A DNA stretch of 64,000 bases from Oceanobacillus_B kapialis (GCF_042685265.1 NZ_JBHUMX010000036.1); one strand, 5' to 3'. Positions 52,232 to 61,713 are shown, counted from the first letter of the stretch. Notes: generated by a model not told the origin, from the letters alone. Numbers and translations: made by a program.

Positions 52232-52260
52232 ATCATAGCTGATTTTCTTTTATAAGTCAA
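52232..52260 (-). promoter_or_regulatory. SigA-type promoter of argS
   Basis: On the minus strand TTGACT (52260-52255) and TATGAT (52237-52232) are 17 bp apart, directly upstream of the T-box leader. Confidence 0.7.
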
Positions 52261-52312
52261 CCTGCTTCCCAAGTTAAACTTCAAACCTCATAGGTAATAA
52301 GCACAATTAATA

Positions 52313-53434
52313 CTATCCTTCTTGTTTACTGTTTTTAAACAGATGCATGCTCCACCCAAGCAAAAGAATCGCCAGAAGAATTACTGCTGGAAAACTTTGA
52401 AACCATGATGCCTCATCTTGTAAAAGGAGGGCGTCATCTGAATACACTTGACGGAGCGGATTGACCCAGGCCATAACTCCTGAAGGTAAAAGCCACCATA
52501 GAGCGAATCCACTTAACAGTGTAACTAAAACAGCAAATAATGTAGCCAATGTCTGCTTGATTAGGAGACTAAACAAGAAACAGAGAGTGATCACTAGAAT
52601 GATAGTAGTAGAGATAAGCACAAGCCCTTGAAGCATATATGTTTTAACAGTAAGGAATTGTATTGCTCCGTTCTTCTCAAAGAGGACAGGGTAATCAAAC
52701 GTCCCCTTTTCTCCAAAGAAAAATCCAATTAAAAAGGTAAAGCCAATAACAGCTACCATTGTTAGAAGATAGGTGGTGATAGCACTTGCAAATTTGCTCA
52801 TGATAATATGATGCTTATTAAGTGGTTGGGTAAATAATAGGTTCACTGAACGGTTTTCAAACTCTCCTGTTACCATGTCGCCAATCATTAATAGCATGAG
52901 AATGATTGCACCAGCATTTATGAATAGGCTCACGATTTGCTTTAAGAAGTTAGGAAGTGCCGTACTATAACGGTCGTGCTGTGGCATGATATCTTCATCT
53001 ACTAACTTTTGATTCATGGCGGTTCGGTAATTGATTTCCTTTATTGGTATAGTTGTTTCTCCTTCTGCCTCCACATAGCTAGTCAGTTCATTATAGTATT
53101 GATTTTCCAGGTTCAGTTGCTGTTTCCATTCGTCTGTATTGATGAGATTTCTCACCTCATATAACTTATTTATCATGGAACTATTTATTCGCTGTAATTT
53201 TTGCTGCTTCTCATTCTCAGGGTCAGCTTCCAGTTCTGCCAAGTGCAAATCAGCATTATTGTAATTGGCCTGCAGCAATTCTTCCAGCTCTTTTTGTTCT
53301 TCTTTCACAATCTGCTCCTGAAATACGATATTCCGTATAAACAAAAAGCTAATTCCTATGAAAACCAGTAGGAGCAAGAAAAGGAATTTCCTACTAAAAA
53401 TTATTTTTTTCAATTCAAAGGAGAGTAGTTTCAT
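52313..53434 (-). CDS. ABC-2 type permease (third gene of the exporter operon)
   Basis: The 373-residue protein has one N-terminal helix (FLFLLLLVFIGISFLFI), a charged extracytoplasmic domain of about 130 residues, and five C-terminal helices. This layout is typical of the NatB/ABC-2 permeases that work with NatA-type ATPases. GDMVTGEFENRSVNLLFTQP is the conserved coupling region. It overlaps the ATPase gene by 4 bp (ATGA). It is a paralogue of the permease encoded first in the operon, so the exporter is probably a heterodimer. Substrate unknown. Confidence 0.82.
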   Translation of the reverse strand: MKLLSFELKKIIFSRKFLFLLLLVFIGISFLFIRNIVFQEQIVKEEQKELEELLQANYNNADLHLAELEADPENEKQQKLQRINSSMINKLYEVRNLINTDEWKQQLNLENQYYNELTSYVEAEGETTIPIKEINYRTAMNQKLVDEDIMPQHDRYSTALPNFLKQIVSLFINAGAIILMLLMIGDMVTGEFENRSVNLLFTQPLNKHHIIMSKFASAITTYLLTMVAVIGFTFLIGFFFGEKGTFDYPVLFEKNGAIQFLTVKTYMLQGLVLISTTIILVITLCFLFSLLIKQTLATLFAVLVTLLSGFALWWLLPSGVMAWVNPLRQVYSDDALLLQDEASWFQSFPAVILLAILLLGWSMHLFKNSKQEG

Positions 53435-54315
53435 ACGGAAGCTTCCCCTTCAAAAAGTTCCCGGTATCGCTTCTCTGCTCCAACCTTTTGATTTTCAATG
53501 GATAGTAGCTCAACTTGATTCTCATTTAAACAATCAATAAATTGTTGCAAGGATACATCTGTTTCTTCAAACCGCAGTACGCCTTTTTCAGCTAGGCTAA
53601 AGGGAATTCCTTTAGCAGTTAGCACCTCCACTGCTTTATCTGCATTGCTAACAGATACTTCATATTGATTAAGGTGAAGGTCTGTGAGTGATTCCTTAAG
53701 CAATGCGCCGTCCTTCATAAAATAAATCGTGTTGGTGAGCCTGTCAATTTCATCTAAGTTATGGGAGGAGACGATAATCGTTGTCCCAATCTCAGCAAGC
53801 TCTAATAAAATATTACGCATGTTTATTGCACTTGTAGGATCCAACCCATTTAATGGTTCATCCATTAGTAAAAGCTTCGGTTGATTAATAATAACCATCG
53901 CAAGTAATAGATGCTGTTTCATCCCAAGTGAATAATTTCGTACCCGTTTTTTCAAGTAGGATCCCATTCCAACACGCTCGACTACTTCTTTAATTTTAAT
54001 ATGATCAATATGTTGCGCCTGACAAATAAACTTTAAATGGTCATAGCCTGTTAAATCGCCATACAAGATACGATTATCTTGCAAATAGGACACATCATAA
54101 AATAGCGAACTATCCTTATGGTTTTTCCCTAAGAGTTCAATGCTCCCCTCATTCACTGTCAGAAGGTTTGTCATACAGTTTAATAACGTTGTTTTGCCCG
54201 AACCATTTGGACCAACTAGGGCAATAATCTGTGGCGATTTAATTTTAATATTGATTCCTTTAAGTACAAGCTGTTTTTTGTAACGTTTTTTAAGATTATC
54301 TACGTTTACAATCAT
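53431..54315 (-). CDS. ABC-2 exporter ATP-binding protein
   Basis: The 294-residue ATPase has Walker A GPNGSGKT at about residues 35-42, the signature NYSLGMKQHLLLAM in place of LSGGQ, Walker B KLLLMDEPLNGLDP, and the H-loop SSHNLDE. A C-terminal accessory region of about 80 residues (from VSNADKAVEVL) is as in drug or bacteriocin exporters. LSLGMKQ-type signatures are common in multidrug and antibiotic-resistance ABC-2 exporters. The ATG at 54315 has an AGGGGG RBS; a longer frame to 54378 overlaps the upstream permease by 49 bp and is less likely. Confidence 0.88.
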   Translation of the reverse strand: MIVNVDNLKKRYKKQLVLKGINIKIKSPQIIALVGPNGSGKTTLLNCMTNLLTVNEGSIELLGKNHKDSSLFYDVSYLQDNRILYGDLTGYDHLKFICQAQHIDHIKIKEVVERVGMGSYLKKRVRNYSLGMKQHLLLAMVIINQPKLLLMDEPLNGLDPTSAINMRNILLELAEIGTTIIVSSHNLDEIDRLTNTIYFMKDGALLKESLTDLHLNQYEVSVSNADKAVEVLTAKGIPFSLAEKGVLRFEETDVSLQQFIDCLNENQVELLSIENQKVGAEKRYRELFEGEASV

Positions 54316-54329
54316 GTTCTTTCCCCCTC

Positions 54330-55586
54330 TTATGAAAACCGCTTCTGTAAAATGGTCACCCCATAGGTCACCAGCCATAAAAGTACACTGGAAACCGCGA
54401 GAGCGATCATACCTTGGTTAAATGAAAAACTATTATTCTCTAACGTTAGCGCCAATTCATTTGTAATTACTTCTCTGACAGAAAAATAGTGGAATGGAAT
54501 ATAAGGAGCAATCATGGACGTGACTGAATCCGCACTTAATCCTATCCCCGCAAATAATATGGCGATCGTTAAACCAATTGCTACTAAGGCCCTTTTCGTG
54601 ATAATAGAAAACAAGATTAATATGGAATAGCAAAAGATCAACACCATGAAAAAGAGACTAGCAGATTGAAGTAAGAATGTTCCCATGTTCATAAAGCTGA
54701 AGGAATACTCCTCCCCGTAAATTAAAACAGGGTAATCCCAATCACCTAATCGGTCAAATATTGTACCGAGTATGAATGAAAGCAGTACAGTGCCGAATAG
54801 TAAAAGGAATGTTACCAAAAGCATTGTTAAAAATTTCCCTATAAATAGCTTAGAACGGCGTATCGGTTGGGTACGCAATAACTGGATTGAACCATTTTTG
54901 GCAAGCCCTTCTTTTGTGACCATGTCACCAAAAAGAAACAGAAAAAAACATGCACCTAAAATATTGAATACAAATGTAAACAGGTGGTTAGTGAAGTAAA
55001 TACCGGTTGAAGAATATTTCGTACTGAATATCTCCAATGATTCTTCTAGAGTCGGGGGTTCGTACACTTGATCATATAACGTCACCCAAGAGTAATAATG
55101 TATAGGGTAAACAGGAGTAATTTCTTTATCTCTTAACCACTTGTGATATTCCAATTTGCTCTCTTCTGTAACGAGTGTGGGCCATGCAGCAGAGTAATAC
55201 TCATCTCGAAAAATACGGTTTGCAACGTGCTGTTCATATTGTTCTATTTCCTTATTTAATAATGGAGTCCATTCTCCATTTCTAAAATATTCTATTTCTT
55301 GTTGTTTAACTTCGATGTCTTCCTTATTAAATTCTAGGGTTCCAGTTGTTTCCTTATCTTCCTCATCCAACTCACCTGCCTTAATGGCAGCCTCTATACT
55401 ATTAATTTCACTTTGTATTCTAGATATATCTGCTTCATTTTTTAAGATTAAATCATCTGTATGCATCGTATGTATGTGAACATATATATAATAGCTAAGT
55501 ATAAATAGGAGGCAGCCGAATAAAAGAAATCGAAAGAAATTTGACTTTGCCACTTTTTTTAATTCAAAACGGATAATCGTTAGCAA
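54330..55586 (-). CDS. ABC-2 type permease (first gene of the exporter operon)
   Basis: The 418-residue membrane protein has one N-terminal helix, a large charged outside domain of about 170 residues rich in Glu, Ile and Tyr, and five further helices. GDMVTKEGLAKNGSIQLLRTQPIRRSKLFIGKF is the coupling region. It starts at a TTG (55586) with AGGTG close by. It is followed by the ATPase and by a second, related permease. The three-gene arrangement (permease-ATPase-permease) suggests export or protection against a membrane-active compound; there is no direct proof of the substrate. Confidence 0.8.
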   Translation of the reverse strand: MLTIIRFELKKVAKSNFFRFLLFGCLLFILSYYIYVHIHTMHTDDLILKNEADISRIQSEINSIEAAIKAGELDEEDKETTGTLEFNKEDIEVKQQEIEYFRNGEWTPLLNKEIEQYEQHVANRIFRDEYYSAAWPTLVTEESKLEYHKWLRDKEITPVYPIHYYSWVTLYDQVYEPPTLEESLEIFSTKYSSTGIYFTNHLFTFVFNILGACFFLFLFGDMVTKEGLAKNGSIQLLRTQPIRRSKLFIGKFLTMLLVTFLLLFGTVLLSFILGTIFDRLGDWDYPVLIYGEEYSFSFMNMGTFLLQSASLFFMVLIFCYSILILFSIITKRALVAIGLTIAILFAGIGLSADSVTSMIAPYIPFHYFSVREVITNELALTLENNSFSFNQGMIALAVSSVLLWLVTYGVTILQKRFS

Positions 55587-55732
55587 TTAATCACCTGCTT
55601 CCATTTGATTTATGGAACTTTAGTATTATAAATTCAACAAACCAGTAGCAATCCCTTTAAAATTATTAGAAAAATCACAAATTTATGATATATTTGGAAT
55701 GCAAGCAATAACATAATGAAGAGTGGGATGAT

Positions 55733-55875
55733 ATGAGAAGCAGTGTCAATATTTTAATTGTGTTTATATCAATCGTTTTTTTACAGGTTGTTCAAATAAA
55801 CTCATTCCGGACAGCATTTCTTGCTATGGGATGGCTGCTAAGGACAAAGAATTAGTAAAGGGGGAAAGTACATGA
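55733..55875 (+). pseudogene. Frameshifted small lipoprotein
   Basis: The ATG at 55733 opens a signal-like peptide (RSSVNILIVFISIVFL), but the frame ends at TAG 55853 after 40 codons of unlikely sequence. One extra T in the seven-T run at 55775-55781 would restore FFTGCSNKLIPDSISC, a lipobox LTGC-type signal, and a 47-residue product ending at the TGA that overlaps the next gene's ATG (55872). This is a small lipoprotein inactivated by, or switched through, a homopolymer shift, or a sequencing error. Confidence 0.55.
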
Positions 55876-56393
55876 GATTAAAAATTGTTTTCTTACTTAT
55901 AATTATCACGCTAGTTTTTACAGGATGTACAAATGAGGAAGCTGAGTCCACTAAAGAAAAAGCTCCTTCTCCCTCTACGGAAGTGGGAAGTCAACAGGTC
56001 ACTCCTCCTAGTATAGGAATAAATAAGGGTGAAAGCACAACTGTGGTAATTTTAGATACTCATTGTTGGGAAGAAAATTGTTCGCTCACACCTAATCCTC
56101 CTGACGAATTGTTGTTGGGTGAGACACCGCTTCGTGTTAAACCTGAAGATGAGCTGGAACTATCTGTTTCTACAAGTGAAGTCCCAATCTCGGATGAAAT
56201 ATACTCCCCAGATTTTAACATTGTTCAAGTTAGTGCGAGTGGAGAAAAGGAAACGGATGTTAATTTCGAAACCAAATATTTAACTGCACCTACAGAGGAA
56301 GGAAAATACTACTACAACATTACTACGGAATGGGATGGCGAACTTACAGGAAAAGCCATTTATGCTTTTGCTATATTAGTACGTGAAGAATAA
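55872..56393 (+). CDS. Lipoprotein, function unknown
   Basis: The 173-residue protein has a lipoprotein signal (LKIVFLLIIITLVFTGC) with Cys near residue 20, followed by an acidic, Ser/Thr-rich linker. The mature domain is beta-rich and contains two cysteines close together in DTHCWEENCSL, possibly a disulfide. I do not recognise a family. RBS GGGGGAAAG precedes the ATG. The upstream frameshifted lipoprotein overlaps its start, so the two were probably once co-translated. It converges with the phosphodiesterase gene 5 bp away. Confidence 0.72.
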   Translation: MRLKIVFLLIIITLVFTGCTNEEAESTKEKAPSPSTEVGSQQVTPPSIGINKGESTTVVILDTHCWEENCSLTPNPPDELLLGETPLRVKPEDELELSVSTSEVPISDEIYSPDFNIVQVSASGEKETDVNFETKYLTAPTEEGKYYYNITTEWDGELTGKAIYAFAILVREE

Positions 56394-56398
56394 TGTCC

Positions 56399-57901
56399 TC
56401 ATAATTTTGAATCTTCCTTTTCATAGTGGAATTGATTCACCACTAACTGAAAAATAAACGCTTTTAAATCTACAAATCGTGGATAAATGGGCTTATCCGT
56501 TGAACCTGCAATAATTAACGGTACGAGCGACTCCTGTTTATGCAATGAGCCGTGCGCTGCCCCTGCCAAATGAAATGGTGTTGACTGAGCCTTAAATTCG
56601 CATCCGGGTTTGGCATTTACCACAAGAAACCGCCCAGATTGGGAATGAAGGGCACCGTACAACCTGGATAATGCATCAGGAAACTTCCCAAAAGCAAACC
56701 TGTCTCCGTCGGTCCTTTTTAAATCAAGCACCTCAAGATTGCCTTCAATATGCCAGTTTTGACCATAAATATCTTGAGTGTTTCCACCTGGTGAAAAGGT
56801 TATACGACCATCTACTATGCCAGACTCTACATGAATACTGTTTTGATCCTTCCAGGCGATTACATCAATTCGTTCATCCGCTTTAAGTGGCTCTATTAAT
56901 GGGGATAATGGTAGCTTCTCATCTAACACATAAATATAAGCCATCCGTTGATTCACACTAAAAACGAGTTGATCTTTTTTCTGCACGGGGCGTTGAATCT
57001 TTGCAATCCGATAATGAGAGAGTGATTTGCGTAAATCTATCAAAACTTGCTTGTAACTCATTCCAGAAGGTGCGTGCCCATTGTCACCAATTACAAGCCA
57101 GATATTCTTTTTTAGAGCCTCTTCCCAACTGGAGTATAGATTCAATGTCTTCTGGATTTCCCGATCAATCTTCGTAATCCCTTTTATGTCCATGGGACCT
57201 CTAAAATGAATTCGTGCGTCCAGATCCTGAAATATACAAAAGGTAAAGCCAGGGAGTTTATTCTTGCGGATCAGGTGACGCAGCTCTCGTGCTGTATATT
57301 TGTAGTTACCGGCCGCTAGCTGTGTGGGAAAACCGCTTCTCCTAATTTTCGAAAATACACCTAAAGAGAAAATAGGCGTCGTCTGACTGATCCATGTGCC
57401 TTTCTGGAAACGTGTAAAAGCTCGAAGTAATCGGGGAGTCTTCAACCATTTTGGCGTATTCCCACGATAGACAAACGAATTAATAGATGCTGAGGAAACT
57501 CCTTCTTTTGCTAGGTCTTCGTAAATGGTGGTGACTCCTGCACTCATGTGCTCATTATTTAGTCGGTAGAGCATGTTATGTATAGACTTGCGCATACCAA
57601 TTCGGAAGGTTTCTCTAAAACCTGTTCCATAGTTAACAAATTGCTTTTTGTTCGTATCAAACCAATTCAATCCCGGAATATGATGTTGGTCAGGGTAGGT
57701 ACCTGTTAATAGGCTACTATCGATGGTAACGGACATGGTTGGATACGAGCTGACCATCTCAGGAAAATAGGTACCGTTTTCCATGAGGAACTTTAGTGCT
57801 GGAGCACGCCCTGTTTGGACAGCTACCTCAAGTGGATAGGACATTAGTGAATCTATGTTTAACAGTATTACTGGCTTTTCCGGCTTTTTGTATTGGGGCA
57901 T
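56399..57901 (-). CDS. Alkaline phosphatase/type I phosphodiesterase superfamily protein
   Basis: The 500-residue protein belongs to the nucleotide pyrophosphatase/phosphodiesterase (Phosphodiest) family. Metal and nucleophile motifs are visible: LLNIDSLMSYP at the N-terminus, YPTMSVTIDSSLLTGTYPDQHHIPGLNWFD with Thr in the TMS position, FCIFQDLDARIHF (metal Asp), GDNGHAPSG, and the C-terminal AGAAHGSLHKQESLVPLII with the metal His. It has no signal peptide. Bacterial homologues hydrolyse phosphodiesters or phosphonates; the substrate is unknown. RBS GAGGAAG. Confidence 0.82.
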   Translation of the reverse strand: MPQYKKPEKPVILLNIDSLMSYPLEVAVQTGRAPALKFLMENGTYFPEMVSSYPTMSVTIDSSLLTGTYPDQHHIPGLNWFDTNKKQFVNYGTGFRETFRIGMRKSIHNMLYRLNNEHMSAGVTTIYEDLAKEGVSSASINSFVYRGNTPKWLKTPRLLRAFTRFQKGTWISQTTPIFSLGVFSKIRRSGFPTQLAAGNYKYTARELRHLIRKNKLPGFTFCIFQDLDARIHFRGPMDIKGITKIDREIQKTLNLYSSWEEALKKNIWLVIGDNGHAPSGMSYKQVLIDLRKSLSHYRIAKIQRPVQKKDQLVFSVNQRMAYIYVLDEKLPLSPLIEPLKADERIDVIAWKDQNSIHVESGIVDGRITFSPGGNTQDIYGQNWHIEGNLEVLDLKRTDGDRFAFGKFPDALSRLYGALHSQSGRFLVVNAKPGCEFKAQSTPFHLAGAAHGSLHKQESLVPLIIAGSTDKPIYPRFVDLKAFIFQLVVNQFHYEKEDSKL

Positions 57902-58010
57902 TGTGTTATTCTTCCTCTCTATACAGTGTTTAGTTAGGTTAGTTTAACCAGGGAGACTAAAACAATCCGTATGGAGAGGCACAGATCTGCTTAACAACTT
58001 AACTTGCTTG

Positions 58011-58157
58011 GTGTCACTTCCCACTGCTCTTGCGTCTCTTTTCACCGCTGGTGCGTCTCTTTCCTCTGCTCTTGCGTCTCTTTCCTCTGCTCTTGCGTCT
58101 CTTTCCACCGCTCTTGCGTCTCTTTCCTCTGCTCTTGCGTCTCTTTCCACCAATGTT
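58011..58157 (+). repeat. 21-bp minisatellite array 5 (7 units)
   Basis: Seven units of exactly 21 bp start at 58011, 58032, 58053, 58074, 58095, 58116 and 58137, with consensus GCGTCTCTTTCCTCTGCTCT. The period equals that of arrays 1-4 but the sequence is different and C/T-rich on the plus strand. Frames across it read RDARAEE-type heptads only because of the 21-bp period. It lies between prpB's terminator and the phosphodiesterase start. Confidence 0.93.
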
Positions 58158-58179
58158 GCTTACGTTGACGTAAGCAGAC

Positions 58180-58225
58180 CACAAAAAACTCCTCCAGCAA
58201 GAAAGATTCACCTTACCAGAGGAGT
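58180..58225 (-). terminator. Terminator of the prp operon
   Basis: On the minus strand AACTCCTC and GAGGAGTT pair across a loop of about 22 nt, followed by TTTTT, directly behind prpB. Confidence 0.7.
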
Positions 58226-58230
58226 TCAAC

Positions 58231-59133
58231 CTATTTATCCAACACCGTCTTCGCGATATTCTGATCTAATTCTTCAAAATCATGATAGGAGATCGTTTCA
58301 TACAGCTCTTTTCTTGTTTGCATATCATCAAGGGCATCTTTTTGTGTGCCTTCCTCTTTAATTAATTGGAAGACGCGTTCGTATGCCTTGGCAGCTACAC
58401 GTAAAGAGGTAACAGGATAAATTACCATTTTAAAGCCCATTTCTTGAAAGGCCTCGGCTGTAAAATATGGTGTCTTGCCAAACTCTGTCATATTTGCAAG
58501 AAGAGGAACATCCACTTTTTGAGCAAAGAGGCGAAATTCTTCCTCTGTTTGTAAGGCTTCTGGAAATATTGCATCTGCCCCGGCTTCCACATAAGCCAAT
58601 GCCCTATCTATCGCCGCTTCCATACCTTCGTTCGCTTTGGCGTCCGTACGAGCTACAATAACAAGGGAAGGTGCTGCCTTTTTAATTGCCTGGATTTTCT
58701 GGGCCATTTCCTCAGTCTTGACAAGCTGCTTTCCATTCAGATGCCCACACTTTTTTGGAAGCTGCTGGTCCTCAATTTGTACCGCAGCTACATTCGCTTC
58801 TAACATTTCTCTTGCTGTCCGTGCAACATTTAGTATCCCGCCAAAACCTGTATCGATATCAACCAAAACAGGTAGGTTTGTTGCCCGAATGAGGTCACGT
58901 GCCCTGTCTGCCATTTCCGTTGAGGTGACCATACCTAAATCTGGCAGGCCTTTGCTTGCGGTATAGGCTCCCCCAGAAAGATAGAGTGCTGAGAAACCCG
59001 TTTTTTTGGCAATAAGGGCAGCCATGGCGTCATGTGCACCAGGCATTTGCAAAATCGTTTCCTGTTGGATCAGCTCCTTAAATTGCCCTGCAAGTTCCTT
59101 CTGTGATTTGGGTTCATCTACAATCCATGCCAT
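58231..59133 (-). CDS. prpB: 2-methylisocitrate lyase
   Basis: The 300-residue enzyme cleaves 2-methylisocitrate to succinate and pyruvate, the last step of the methylcitrate cycle. It has QMPGAHDAMAALIAKKTGFSALYLSGG, LVDIDTGFGG for Mg2+ binding, the active-site loop PKKCGHLNGK with the catalytic Cys at about residue 128, and IVARTDAKANEGMEAAI. Length fits PrpB (about 295-305). It is the third gene of prpC-prpD-prpB, 12 bp behind prpD. RBS AGGAGG. Confidence 0.95.
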   Translation of the reverse strand: MAWIVDEPKSQKELAGQFKELIQQETILQMPGAHDAMAALIAKKTGFSALYLSGGAYTASKGLPDLGMVTSTEMADRARDLIRATNLPVLVDIDTGFGGILNVARTAREMLEANVAAVQIEDQQLPKKCGHLNGKQLVKTEEMAQKIQAIKKAAPSLVIVARTDAKANEGMEAAIDRALAYVEAGADAIFPEALQTEEEFRLFAQKVDVPLLANMTEFGKTPYFTAEAFQEMGFKMVIYPVTSLRVAAKAYERVFQLIKEEGTQKDALDDMQTRKELYETISYHDFEELDQNIAKTVLDK

Positions 59134-59145
59134 CTTGCATTCCTC

Positions 59146-60582
59146 CTATTTAACAAAAAGCTCCATAAATTCATTTACATTCATTGCTGTTAGTGTATCG
59201 TACTCATAGCTTACCGCTTCGATTCGTTCTAGCTGTTTTCTGGAATATTGCGTAGCCAAGTTCGCAGCATATTTTTCTAATACTTTCGGTATTGCTTCGT
59301 CCCTGCGAAAGCGGTGTCCAAGCGGGTATTCGCACGCAATGCTCTCTGTTGAAGTTCCATCTGTAAAGTGAACCTGTACAGCATTCGCAATGGATCTTTT
59401 CTCAGGGTCTAAATAGTCTTCAGTATACGCTTTGTTTTCCGTAACGAGCATTTTATCTCGTAACCTGTCAACTAACGGATTCACTGCTGCCTCGTCCTCA
59501 TAATCCTCTGCCACAATATTTCCTTTAAGCAGTCCAATTGCCGTAATGTACTGCAAGCAATGATCCCGATCAGCCGGATTGTATAGAGGCCCTTTTTTAT
59601 CAATAATACGAATGGCTGATTCGTGTGTGGAAATAGTAATTTGATCAATTTCATCCCAACGATCCTTCACTTCCGGATAAAGCTGAATTGCCGCTTCTGC
59701 AGCTGTCTGTGCATGAAACTCTGCAGGGTAGGAAACTTTAAATAGTACATTTTCCATCACATAACTATCAAGTGGCTGATTTATTTTTAGCTCCTGTTTA
59801 TTGAAAAGGACATCCTGGAAGCCCCAGCCTGGTGCACTAAGCGCAGTCTGATAACCCATTTCACCTTTCATTGCCATCATCGCAAAGCGGACACCCCGAC
59901 TTGTGGCATCTCCTGCTGCCCAAGATTTACGGGAGCCTGTATTTGGAGCATGCCGATACGTACGCAAGCTGGAATTATCTAACCAAGCATTAGATAAGGC
60001 ATTTACAATTTCCTCACGTCCCCCGCCAAGCATCTTGGTTACGACTGCTGTAGTGGCGATTTTCACGTACAGAACATGATCGAGACCGACACGATTTAAG
60101 CTATTTTCCAGTGCAAGAACCCCTTGGATTTCATGTGCTTTAATCATCATTTCAAGAACGTCCTGCACCTTTAATGGTGCTTGACCTTTTGCCAGTCTTT
60201 CCTGACTAACATAATCAGCTACTGCCAATATCCCACCTAGGTTATCAGAAGGATGCCCCCACTCGGCAGCGAGCCATGTATCGTTGTAATCAAGCCAGCG
60301 AATGATGGCCCCAATATTAAAGGCTCCTTGAACAGGATCCAACACATGAGAGGTACCTGGAACTCTTACACCATTTGGCACGACAGTTCCCGGGACAATT
60401 GGTCCGAGCAGCTTTGTACATTCTGGGTAATTTAAGGCTAGAACACCACATCCAATGGTGTCTAATAATATATAATGCGCTGTGTTATAAGCTTCTGTGC
60501 TCGTAATGTCTTTGTTCAACACATAATCGGCAATTTCCTCTAACAATACGTCTGTTTTATTTTGTTCATTCGTTGTTTGCAT
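59146..60582 (-). CDS. prpD: 2-methylcitrate dehydratase
   Basis: The 478-residue protein of the MmgE/PrpD family dehydrates 2-methylcitrate. It has the family marks DTIGCGVLALNYPECTKLLGP, RVPGTSHVLDPVQGAFNIGAIIRWLDYNDTWLAAEWGHPSDNLGGILAVADY, GVRFAMMAMKGEMGYQTALSAPGWGFQDVLF and KVSYPAEFHAQTAAEAA. No iron-sulfur cysteines are needed in this family. It sits between prpC (24 bp) and prpB (12 bp). With both it degrades propionyl-CoA. RBS AAAGGGGAG. Confidence 0.95.
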   Translation of the reverse strand: MQTTNEQNKTDVLLEEIADYVLNKDITSTEAYNTAHYILLDTIGCGVLALNYPECTKLLGPIVPGTVVPNGVRVPGTSHVLDPVQGAFNIGAIIRWLDYNDTWLAAEWGHPSDNLGGILAVADYVSQERLAKGQAPLKVQDVLEMMIKAHEIQGVLALENSLNRVGLDHVLYVKIATTAVVTKMLGGGREEIVNALSNAWLDNSSLRTYRHAPNTGSRKSWAAGDATSRGVRFAMMAMKGEMGYQTALSAPGWGFQDVLFNKQELKINQPLDSYVMENVLFKVSYPAEFHAQTAAEAAIQLYPEVKDRWDEIDQITISTHESAIRIIDKKGPLYNPADRDHCLQYITAIGLLKGNIVAEDYEDEAAVNPLVDRLRDKMLVTENKAYTEDYLDPEKRSIANAVQVHFTDGTSTESIACEYPLGHRFRRDEAIPKVLEKYAANLATQYSRKQLERIEAVSYEYDTLTAMNVNEFMELFVK

Positions 60583-60606
60583 TACCTTTCTCCCCTTTGT
60601 CTTCGA

Positions 60607-61713
60607 TTAATAGCTATTTCCAACATAATTTACGCGCGGACGGAACAAGCGATTATTCTCATGCTGTTCGATCACATGTGCACATAAGCCAGCAGTTCGC
60701 GCACTAAAGAATATTGGTGTATACAAGCCAATTGGTATTCCTAACATCCAGTAGACAGGTGCCGCATAGTAATCAAGGTTTGGATAAAGCCCTTTTTCTT
60801 CCCGCATTACTTTTTCACCAGCCTCACACATTTCCAGTAATGTGTGGTCGCCTTTTTTGTCACATAGCTCTTTTAAAGACTGCTTCATGACCAGCGCCCG
60901 CGGATCCATTTTCTTCATGTATACACGATGGCCAAAGCCCATTATTTTCTCTTTCTGACTTAGTTTTTTCATAAGTAACTCTTCAAAGGCAGCTGCTGAC
61001 TTTACTTCGTTCAACATGTACATGACCGCTTCGTTAGCTCCACCATGCAGGTTCCCTTTTAAGGAAGCTACTCCACCAGTTAGCGCACCATATAGGTCCG
61101 CGTTTGTTGAAGCAATTACCCTTGCTGTAAAAGTCGAATTCGGCATTTCATGCTCACTATATAAAAGAAGGGAACGATCAAAGATTTCTGTTTGCCAGTC
61201 CTCAGGCTTTTCTCCCGTGATCATGTAAAGAAAATTAGCGCTGTAAGACAAATTCTGATCTGGCTGTACAGCTTCCTGGCCATTGATTAGTCGGTAGCTG
61301 TTCACGGTGATTGCCGGTAATTTCCCCAAAAGGCGATATGCTCTTTGCTTATTTACTTCGCTTGAACGGTTATCAAGATCATTATCATATCCTGAAAGCG
61401 CTGACAAACCTGTCCGCAAAGCATCCATTGGATGGGTGTTTTCTGATAGCAGCTCAAGTATTTTTAAAACGTTTTGTGGAATGTCATACTCTCCATTTAG
61501 TTTTTCCTGAAGATTTGTTTTTTCATTGGAATCAGGCAATGTTCCTTCTAAAAGCAGATGAGCTATTTCTAGGTAATCATGCTGCTGAGAAAGCTCAATC
61601 AGTTCATGCCCTCTTATAATAATTTTCTCCTGCTCTGTGTCCAAAAAGGAAATGGTCGTTTCGGCTGCCACTACCCCGGCAAGCCCCGGAACATACTTTT
61701 CTTTTGTATCCAT
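60607..61713 (-). CDS. prpC: 2-methylcitrate synthase/citrate synthase
   Basis: The 368-residue citrate synthase fold enzyme joins propionyl-CoA (or acetyl-CoA) with oxaloacetate. It starts KYVPGLAGVVAAETTISFLD, and shows SSEVNKQRAYRLLGKLPAI, the catalytic His in LKGNLHGGANEAVMYML, GFGHRVYMKKMDPRA, and the C-terminal RPRVNYVGN. The short Gram-positive type (MmgD/PrpC) and the operon support 2-methylcitrate synthase. The ATG at 61713 has AGAGGAGG upstream; the frame continues ten codons further without an RBS. It is the first gene of the operon, divergent from the LysR gene. Confidence 0.93.
   Translation of the reverse strand: MDTKEKYVPGLAGVVAAETTISFLDTEQEKIIIRGHELIELSQQHDYLEIAHLLLEGTLPDSNEKTNLQEKLNGEYDIPQNVLKILELLSENTHPMDALRTGLSALSGYDNDLDNRSSEVNKQRAYRLLGKLPAITVNSYRLINGQEAVQPDQNLSYSANFLYMITGEKPEDWQTEIFDRSLLLYSEHEMPNSTFTARVIASTNADLYGALTGGVASLKGNLHGGANEAVMYMLNEVKSAAAFEELLMKKLSQKEKIMGFGHRVYMKKMDPRALVMKQSLKELCDKKGDHTLLEMCEAGEKVMREEKGLYPNLDYYAAPVYWMLGIPIGLYTPIFFSARTAGLCAHVIEQHENNRLFRPRVNYVGNSY

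Noticed and set aside
58008..58361. 117-codon plus-strand frame over array 5 and the prpB end
   Set aside because: It arises from the repeat period and antisense prpB sequence; no start signal.
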